DNA from: Amphiura filiformis
Taxonomy: Eukaryota; Echinodermata; Ophiuroidea; Amphilepidida; Amphiuridae
Reading direction: 5' to 3'
Assembly: GCF_039555335.1 (NCBI RefSeq)
Contig: NC_092642.1
Coordinates: 24,588,262 to 24,652,261, forward strand
Length of the DNA: 64,000 nt
The position numbers were made by a program, and so were the translations under genes. The notes under the pieces are model-generated. The model was not told the origin of the DNA and made no database searches. It saw nothing but the letters and a program-made list of their open reading frames with translations. Shown one piece after another: positions 62,392 to 64,000 of the stretch (its first letter is position 1; each line of letters opens with the position of its first letter).

Positions 62392-63093
62392 GTAAACGTA
62401 ATTGTCATCATTACCGCGTACAGACGAAATACAGATAACTACCAACCGGCCCTTTGTATTTTTTTTTTTTTTTTATTCTGGTGTTTCTAAGATAACTTTT
62501 CGCCTGATTTATGTCAACCCACGTCCATTACATCTATAAAGCAAGATTGGTGTCAGACCACCTTCTCTTTACTATGAAGCAACTCATGCTCTGGTAATTC
62601 CGACCTTTAGGGAAAGGCTGGTACAACGAGCACCTCTGTGCTGACTGTGAAAGCTTGTGAATGGTTATTTAGATATTTTTTCTTTAATTATCTGGAAAAC
62701 TGCAATGTTCCATAGCATAAGTTTCTTAGGAATGTATAGCTATGGATCTCATATATCCAGTGATACCGGAATAAATACAAACATTTCCACGTAATTTCAC
62801 ACAACGTATGACGTCATGATGTTAGCACACACTTGCAAAATTGAAAAATTATGGATATATATAAATGATGTCCGGCTAAAAAAAAACGGATTACCTGCAA
62901 AACATATAATGAAATGACCCCTGTTGTTAATAACATTGCTAAAATTGGAAAAATGGCTCCAGCTGCTATCCACACACGCCTTAACTACGCAATTCTGACG
63001 CGATAAAACACAGGGTTTTTGGGTGGTATCTTTTCTTTATTCCCTTGATAATGTATTCGGTATCTTTAATCATTCTTTTTTCTCCATGTACAG

Positions 63094-63247
63094 GTGGAAA
63101 GTTTATTCAGTGACCTCGGTGGGACAGTTGGTCTCTATATCGGCTTCTCTGTGATAACAGTTTGTGAATTTAACTGCAGTTGGCATTGTACTTGTACGAT
63201 TTTGCTTTCGTAAATATTTTCTCAATAATGATTCCGTGGCTGCTTAG
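63094..63247 (+). pseudogene. Copy of exon 23 (TM2) in the 3' duplicate
   Basis: One base longer than the original (GAATTTAACTGCAG versus GAATTTGCTGCAG), which would break TM2. Otherwise almost identical through the TAG stop. Confidence 0.8.
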
Positions 63248-64000
63248 ATAGACATGTAGGTACGCACATCAGACGGATAAGCAATCTAAATGCATCACAT
63301 AATGATTCCAGAAGAACAACAACATAACCTTTTACATGTCAAACCAAGTAATGAGATACTTTCATACATCCTCCCTTGCCCTTGTCATGACTCAATTTAA
63401 GGCCCAAACAACAAAATAACATATCTCAAAGCCCTTGGCAGTTTATCATTTGCGATAATTCAATAGTTCACGGTATAAAATTGTGGTTCATTGACACAAT
63501 TACAAATATCAGTTGTTTTATACCTATAATCGAATCAAGTAATTCTTTTCAAAATGTACCTCAGAATTTCACGATTTTTACGGCAAAGATAAAAACTAAA
63601 ATTACCGTTTCAGATAAGAAAAAACGAACGCGCGCGGTCGCTTTGAGACATTTTTTATTTTGTTTGGCCTAACACTCAGAACCCATCACAAATGCTGTTT
63701 ACACCTTGGAACACGATTTAGATATATAGTTTCTTACAGAAACATGGTTAACAATCGATGACTGTTGTTATCAATCAGGGAAGGAGCAAGTGGAGCATAC
63801 TGCAGTTACTGTCGTTTTCCTATACACTAATACACAGTGCTCTCACCATTGACGCGTGACCTCATACAATGATGTATGTTGGAAGAATGGGCACTTTGCC
63901 TGAGTTAACATCACTGTGTGAAAAATAACCAGCCAATATTTAACTTATTCTTCAAACTTCTAGCAAATATATTTCTCTAACATGACCTAAAATTACAGCT

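Larger units (their letters stand above)
60633..64000 (+). repeat. Near-identical copy of 49251-52519 (exons 21-23 and 3' flank)
   Basis: Starts at the first base after the gap with GCTTCTACACAGAAATTTC (as at 49251) and runs to the window end. Introns and flank match as well as exons, and differences are mostly small insertions (e.g. AATTAATCCTCG for AATTGTCTCG). It probably continues beyond the window. Most likely an unmerged haplotype or a gap-fill copy; a real tandem duplication is possible. Confidence 0.9.

Overview
The window is animal genomic DNA. The genes are split by introns with GT..AG boundaries, the extracellular modules are LDL-receptor class A (LDLa) and hyalin-type HYR repeats, and MITEs, mariner relics, tRNA-derived SINE-like units and non-LTR retrotransposon scraps are frequent. 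Base composition is AT-rich. HYR-rich extracellular proteins together with this repeat mix suggest a marine deuterostome-like invertebrate (echinoderm or hemichordate grade), but the species cannot be fixed from the sequence. A run of exactly 200 N at 60433-60632 is an assembly gap.

Two things dominate the window. The first is one host gene on the + strand, traceable as 23 exons from about 6.27 kb to 51.78 kb, encoding a DEG/ENaC/ASIC-family channel. It has TM1 in exon 1, the FPAVTVCN palm strand in exon 2, the cysteine-rich ectodomain in exons 15-21, and TM2 with a GFS filter-like motif in exon 23. A cassette of twelve exons (3-14, about 668 codons) lies between the first palm strand and the rest of the ectodomain. 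Every one of these exons is class 1-1. They encode four LDLa, four HYR and three more LDLa modules. The exon phases fit throughout except for one-base problems in exons 15 and 18. There is also an in-frame TGA in exon 18 and a MITE inserted at the end of exon 11.

The second is a 21.2-kb Polinton/Maverick-type element (about 21040-42269) in intron 16 of that gene, with long terminal inverted repeats built of sub-repeats. It carries a protein-primed-type family B DNA polymerase, a retrovirus-like DDE integrase, a packaging ATPase, jelly-roll-type capsid genes, a phage-tail-like fibre gene, several membrane proteins, a VLTF3/TFIIB-like zinc-ribbon gene, a CCCH zinc-finger gene and MORN-like paralogues. 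Nearly every gene start has an AATAAAA-type motif directly 5' of the ATG, on both strands and in divergent pairs. Many gene ends carry a perfect or near-perfect A-stem-T hairpin just after the stop. Together these look like a compact, virus-style transcription punctuation system. About a dozen genes carry frame breaks, most of them in homopolymers, while the two TIRs are nearly identical; base-level assembly error is therefore a serious alternative to pseudogenisation.

The remaining sequence is repeat-rich. On the left (1-6.2 kb) lie a tandem array and nested MITEs. The introns contain SINE-like units, RT relics and a pair of mariner-like elements nested in an older MITE. On the right (52-60 kb) are dispersed repeats and fold-back MITEs. 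After the gap, 60633-64000 is a near copy of 49251-52519 (exons 21-23 plus the 3' flank) differing mostly by small indels, probably a haplotig or gap-fill artefact.
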